Shown here piece by piece: positions 60,927 through 64,000 of a DNA stretch of 64,000 bases. The position numbers and the translations under genes were made by a program. Origin of the DNA: Enhydrobacter sp. (lineage in GTDB: Bacteria; Pseudomonadota; Alphaproteobacteria; Reyranellales; Reyranellaceae). The notes beneath the pieces were generated by a model. That model saw only the letters and a list, made by a program, of their open reading frames with translations. It ran no database searches and was not told where the DNA came from. The stretch is taken from the NCBI GenBank assembly GCA_025808875.1, contig CP075528.1, positions 1,734,473-1,798,472 on the forward strand, read 5' to 3'. The stretch's first letter is position 1. Each line of letters opens with the position of its first letter.

Positions 60927-61718
60927 CTACCGCCCCTTCCAGTTCGGCTTGCGCTTCTCGGCGAACGCCTTCGGTCCTTCGACCGTGTCCTCGCTCCTCG
61001 TCATGGCGACGAACGCGGGATAGTGGAGGTTGTGCATCGCCACCTCGAGAGCCGGCGCGTCGAGCGAGCGCATGACCACTTGCTTGGTGGCGCGCACCGA
61101 CATCGGCGAGCAGGCGAGGATGTCGTCGGCCCACCGGCGCGCCTCCTTCATCAGGTCGGCGTGCGGCACGACCGCCGTGACGAAGCCGAGCTCGAAGCCT
61201 TCCTTCGCCGAGACATGGCGGCCGGTGAGCATCATGCCCATCGCCTTCTTGAGCGGGATCATGCGCGACAGGCGCTGCATGCCGCCGGCGCCGGCGGCGA
61301 GACCGACTCTCGGCTCGGGCAGCGCGAAGGTCGCATTGTCCGAGGCGATGATGATGTCGGACGCCAGCGCGATCTCGAAGCCGCCGCCCATCGCCACTCC
61401 GTTCACTGCGGCGATCACGGGCTTGTCGAGATCGTGGCGGTTGGTGAGGCCGCCGAAGCCCTTGAGCGGATGGATCGGCCGCTTGCCGGTCTTGGCCTGG
61501 ATCTCGGCGTGGTACTTGAGATCGTTGCCGGCACAGAAGGCCTTGTCGCCGGCGCCGGTGATGATGGCGACCCACAGGTCGGGGTTGGCGTGGAACTCGT
61601 CGAAAGCCGCCACCAGCTCTTCGTTCGCCATGGGATGGCAGGCGTTATAGACCTCGGGCCGGTTGATCGTGACGATCATCAGGCGGCCGTCGATCTCGAC
61701 TTTGCTGTACTGGCCCAT
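60927..61718 (-). CDS. Enoyl-CoA hydratase/isomerase family protein
   Basis: 263 aa. Crotonase blocks: INRPEVYNACHPMANEELV, KAFCAGNDLKYH (oxyanion), NGVAMGGGFEIALASDIIIA and LPEPRVGLAAGAGGMQRLSR, with the usual catalytic Glu/Glu replaced by PEPRVGLAAG, as in many hydratases. C-terminal KAFAEKRKPNWKGR is typical. Role in beta-oxidation-type chemistry is likely. A partial copy of the 39.1 kb palindrome lies 28 bases upstream. Confidence 0.92.
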   Translation of the reverse strand: MGQYSKVEIDGRLMIVTINRPEVYNACHPMANEELVAAFDEFHANPDLWVAIITGAGDKAFCAGNDLKYHAEIQAKTGKRPIHPLKGFGGLTNRHDLDKPVIAAVNGVAMGGGFEIALASDIIIASDNATFALPEPRVGLAAGAGGMQRLSRMIPLKKAMGMMLTGRHVSAKEGFELGFVTAVVPHADLMKEARRWADDILACSPMSVRATKQVVMRSLDAPALEVAMHNLHYPAFVAMTRSEDTVEGPKAFAEKRKPNWKGR

Positions 61719-62059
61719 GGTGCTTCGTCCCCTTTTTCGAATGTCGTGAACGGCGGTTTATCGCAGCGGCGGGCCTGCGGCTACGACCGCGGCCGGAAAG
61801 CCGCAGTGCGAGGTGCAAATCGCCACCGCGGGACGTCTGGTGAATCGTTCGCCGGACACAAGATGTAGATTCGGGCGATGGACGCAAAACGGCCCATAAG
61901 CTATGCAAATCAGCACTGTTGCCGGTCGGCCACAGGGGCTTGTCGAAAAGCCCCGGCTCCTTGCACCTCACCAATGGTGGTGTGTATATTCGGCGCGGAG
62001 TTGGTGATACCCAGCCCCGCCAACGCTCGTCTGTCTGTTAATAACGAGGGGAAGAACTC
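61719..62059. other. 341-base intergenic region between the enoyl-CoA hydratase and OmpA genes
   Basis: Holds divergent promoters and the ompA leader. TGAACGGCGGTTTA (61747-61760) is a near-palindrome matching the 39132-39147 site at 12 of 14 positions. A hairpin GGGGCTT-GTCGAA-AAGCCCC lies at 61935-61954. No small gene was recognised. Confidence 0.6.
61961..61990 (+). promoter_or_regulatory. Candidate promoter of the OmpA-like gene
   Basis: TTGCAC (61961-61966), 18-base spacer, TATATT (61985-61990). Start would be near 61997, giving a leader of about 63 bases. The -10 lies in TGTGTATATT, the same 10-mer as the VapBC half-site. Confidence 0.55.
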
Positions 62060-62998
62060 ATGAAGAAGGCTTTGATGGCCGCCGCTGCGATTGTCGCGCT
62101 GCCGGTCATGGCCCAGGCGCAAACGCCGTCGTCTGGCTTCTATGTCGGTGCGCAAGGCGGTCTGAACTGGCTGCTGAACACCACCATCCTCGGCACCGGC
62201 GTCACGCCGCAGACCGGATGGACTGCGGGTGGTGTGATCGGCTACGACTTCGTCGGCCCCCGCGTCGAGCTCGAAGGTCAGTATCGCGAGAACCAGCACA
62301 ACGGCGGTTTCACCGGCCGTGCCATCGCCAACAAGGTCGGCCAGCTCAGCGTGATGGCCAACCTGCTGTATGACTTCGCGCCGGGCTCCGTCATCACTCC
62401 CTACGTCGGCGCTGGTGCCGGCGTCGCCTTCGTCGACGGCGACTCATCGCTCGGCAGCACCCAGTTCGCCTATCAGGGCATTCTCGGTCTCGGCTGGAAC
62501 GTCGACACCAACTTCCGCGTCAACCTCGACGGCCGCTACTACGGCACGAGCAACCCGAGTGTCGGCGGCACCACCTGGAGTAACAACAACTTCAGCGTGA
62601 TGCTCGGCCTCCAGCTCAAGTTCGGCGCCCCGGCGGCCGCGCCGCCGCCGCCGCCGCCAGCCCCGGCCGCTCCGTCGTTCATGGTGTTCTTCGATTGGGA
62701 CCGCTCGAACCTCTCGCAGCAGGCCCTGAACACGATCAAGCAGGCGGCCAACGCCTACAAGACCAAGGGCAACGCCCGCATCACGGCGACCGGCCACACC
62801 GACAAGTCGGGCCCCGAGGCCTACAATATGGCGCTGTCGCTGCGTCGCGCCAATGCCGTCAAGGATGCGCTGGTGCGTGACGGCGTGCCGGCCACGGCCA
62901 TCTCGGTCATCGGCCGCGGCGAGAGCCAACCGCTGGTACAGACCGCCGACGGCGTGCGTGAACCGCAGAACCGCCGCGTCGAGATCGTCATCCAGTAA
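62060..62998 (+). CDS. OmpA family outer membrane protein
   Basis: 312 aa. Signal peptide 1-21 (MKKALMAAAAIVALPVMAQA), an eight-strand barrel with alternating hydrophobic strands (FYVGAQGGLNWLL, VELEGQYRENQ, ITPYVGAGAGVAFVDG), a linker AAPPPPPPAPAAPS, and an OmpA-C domain (MVFFDWDRSNLSQQAL, TGHTDKSG, RRANAVKDAL, GRGESQPLV, NRRVEIVIQ) that binds peptidoglycan. It is a structural porin, strongly expressed judging from its promoter and terminator. GAGGGGAAG ribosome site precedes the ATG. Confidence 0.95.
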   Translation: MKKALMAAAAIVALPVMAQAQTPSSGFYVGAQGGLNWLLNTTILGTGVTPQTGWTAGGVIGYDFVGPRVELEGQYRENQHNGGFTGRAIANKVGQLSVMANLLYDFAPGSVITPYVGAGAGVAFVDGDSSLGSTQFAYQGILGLGWNVDTNFRVNLDGRYYGTSNPSVGGTTWSNNNFSVMLGLQLKFGAPAAAPPPPPPAPAAPSFMVFFDWDRSNLSQQALNTIKQAANAYKTKGNARITATGHTDKSGPEAYNMALSLRRANAVKDALVRDGVPATAISVIGRGESQPLVQTADGVREPQNRRVEIVIQ

Positions 62999-63027
62999 GA
63001 CGCTTTCGAAGCCCAATGCTTCGCGGG

Positions 63028-63058
63028 ACGGCCGGGGCAACCCGGCCGTTTCCTTTTT
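63028..63058 (+). terminator. Rho-independent terminator of the OmpA-like gene
   Basis: ACGGCCGGG (63028-63036), loop GCAA, CCCGGCCGT (63041-63049), then TTCCTTTTT. Perfect 9-bp GC-rich stem with a U-tract, 30 bases after the stop codon. Confidence 0.92.
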
Positions 63059-63158
63059 GGGCCGAATATCAAGGGGTTGGATGTTTTCGCGCCGATCCGC
63101 TTTTCGGGTTGGCGGGGCCCGAAGCCGCCTCTATATCCGGTCGCAGGAGAGTGAATTC

Positions 63159-63818
63159 ATGTCGCAAGTGCTGATGCCCAAGGCGACCGCCGTTTGGCTG
63201 GTCGAGAACACGACCCTGACGTTCGATCAGATCTCGGCCTTTGCCGGCCTGCATCCGCTCGAGATTCAGGCGATCGCCGACGGCGAGGTCGCGGGCGGCA
63301 TGACCGGGCTCGATCCGACGGTCAGCGGCCAGCTCACCAAGGAAGAGATCAAGCGCTGCGAGGCCGATCCCAACGCCCGCCTCAAGCTGAGCAAGCGCGA
63401 CGTGCCGCTGCCCGCCGCTCGCTCCAAGGGCCCGCGCTATACGCCGGTCGCCAAGCGCCAGGACCGGCCCGACGCGATCGCCTGGCTGCTCAAGGTCCAT
63501 CCCGAACTGCAGGACAGCCAGGTCGCCAAGCTGGTCGGCTCGACCAAGAGCACCGTCCAGTCGGTCCGCGACCGCAGCCACTGGAACATGCAGAACGTGC
63601 GGCCGCGCGATCCCGTGACGCTCGGCCTGTGTACGCTCAAGGATCTCAATGACGCGGTCGATCGCGCCCGGCGCAAGGCGGCACGCGAGGACGCCGCGCG
63701 CAAGAAGGCGGCACGGAAGGCCGGCGAGCCGGAAGCCGAGGTGGCGTCCGAGGAGCCGACGGCGGTCGATCCGGCGGAGGCCGATCAACCCGACGTCGGA
63801 GAGCCGACGCAAAACTGA
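63159..63818 (+). CDS. DUF1013 family protein, cell cycle transcriptional regulator TrcR-like
   Basis: 219 aa from ATG 63159 (CAGGAGAG upstream). DUF1013 hallmarks: MPKATAVWLVENTTLTFDQI, FAGLHPLEIQAIADGEVAGG, DPTVSGQLTKEEIKRCEADP, and a helix-turn-helix in LVGSTKSTVQSVRDRSHWN. The family is confined to alphaproteobacteria and annotated as TrcR, a cell-cycle transcription factor. The C-terminal 60 residues are a charged, low-complexity Ala/Lys/Glu tail. Confidence 0.93.
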   Translation: MSQVLMPKATAVWLVENTTLTFDQISAFAGLHPLEIQAIADGEVAGGMTGLDPTVSGQLTKEEIKRCEADPNARLKLSKRDVPLPAARSKGPRYTPVAKRQDRPDAIAWLLKVHPELQDSQVAKLVGSTKSTVQSVRDRSHWNMQNVRPRDPVTLGLCTLKDLNDAVDRARRKAAREDAARKKAARKAGEPEAEVASEEPTAVDPAEADQPDVGEPTQN

Positions 63819-63929
63819 CGCGCCCGCCAACTTCCTTCTCGCCATCGGCCGCGAACATCGGCAGACTGCAATCGGCGAAACGGCGCCATGAGCGTGCCGC
63901 GCCGAAGGGACAGAGGAGGGAACGGGTAC

Positions 63930-64000
63930 ATGATCCGACTGACTGGAGCGCTCGTTGCCGCGAGTGCGGCACTGACGATGGCGCTGGCAGGCTCGGCCCT
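63930..64000 (+). CDS. Start of a secreted protein (runs off the window)
   Basis: ATG 63930 is preceded by GAGGAGGG. The 23 visible codons read MIRLTGALVAASAALTMALA then GSA, a signal peptide near its cleavage site. Nothing can be said about the mature protein. Confidence 0.65.
   Translation, partial: MIRLTGALVAASAALTMALAGSA

Overview
The window reads as chromosome from a GC-rich alphaproteobacterium. Evidence: the small SRP RNA lies directly before dnaX-ybaB-recR; a DUF1013/TrcR-type regulator is present; and there are many acyl-CoA, CoA-transferase, GMC and LIV-type ABC genes. The gene mix recalls Reyranella-like or other Rhodospirillales/Hyphomicrobiales soil bacteria, but that is an inference from style. 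No transposase, integrase, prophage, rRNA, tRNA or CRISPR array is visible. Genes are packed tightly, often with ATGA, GTGA or TGATG stop/start overlaps.

Layout. 1-3.0 kb (minus): DUF4126 start, recR, ybaB, dnaX and the SRP RNA with its promoter. 3.0-3.6 kb: a gene-free stretch with 9-base tandem repeats. 3.6-6.8 kb (minus): MaoC dehydratase, YeiH-type exporter, a 73-residue biotin carrier domain, an internally duplicated unknown protein, and a BrnA antitoxin beside a frameshifted BrnT. 6.8-12.7 kb (plus): DTW protein, then a two-gene indolepyruvate ferredoxin oxidoreductase-like enzyme, a thioesterase and a MetE-like protein. 12.7-18.9 kb: GMC oxidoreductase, AI-2E-family permease, class III CoA-transferase, an AbrB-Doc toxin/antitoxin pair and an iron-type alcohol dehydrogenase. 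18.9-25.7 kb (plus): a complete LIV-type ABC importer running into an SDR, a cupin dioxygenase-like protein and a CmcJ/NvfI-family protein, probably one uptake-and-catabolism operon. 25.7-31.1 kb: HAD phosphatase, GNAT, alpha/beta hydrolase, SDR, amidase and TPR protein.

31.1-39.1 kb (minus) is a seven-gene operon in the order SDR, carboxylase beta, two tandem acyl-CoA dehydrogenases, enoyl-CoA hydratase, cupin, biotin-dependent carboxylase alpha. This matches the atuBCDEF order (acyclic terpene/citronellol catabolism) better than the leucine liu cluster; no HMG-CoA lyase gene is present. Its promoter carries a TTGACGTTTAC-type palindrome that recurs at 53.1 kb in front of a MerR regulator of LiuR type, which heads an acyl-CoA dehydrogenase/enoyl-CoA hydratase operon. 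The two loci therefore look like one regulon.

39.2-53.1 kb is mixed: SCP2 protein, CGNR regulator with a divergent VOC gene, GNATs, GFA protein, a glycosidase-like protein, gamma-glutamyltransferase, lipoproteins, acyl-CoA ligase, two DUF2272 paralogues, a second GMC enzyme, gamma-carbonic anhydrase and a frameshifted Nudix gene. 56.2-59.3 kb holds ChrA, PadR, TauE/SafE and a CxxCH protein, then VapBC with a clear operator, a metallo-beta-lactamase-fold hydrolase, another enoyl-CoA hydratase, an OmpA-like porin with promoter and terminator, TrcR, and the start of a secreted protein at the edge.

The points most worth a second look are the shared LiuR-type operators, the terpene-like carboxylase operon, palindromic elements that fold over ribosome binding sites (9.6 and 44.9 kb), DUF2272 proteins with Ser where related peptidases have Cys, the duplicated GSHG protein beside a biotin domain, and single-base frameshifts in brnT and a Nudix gene.
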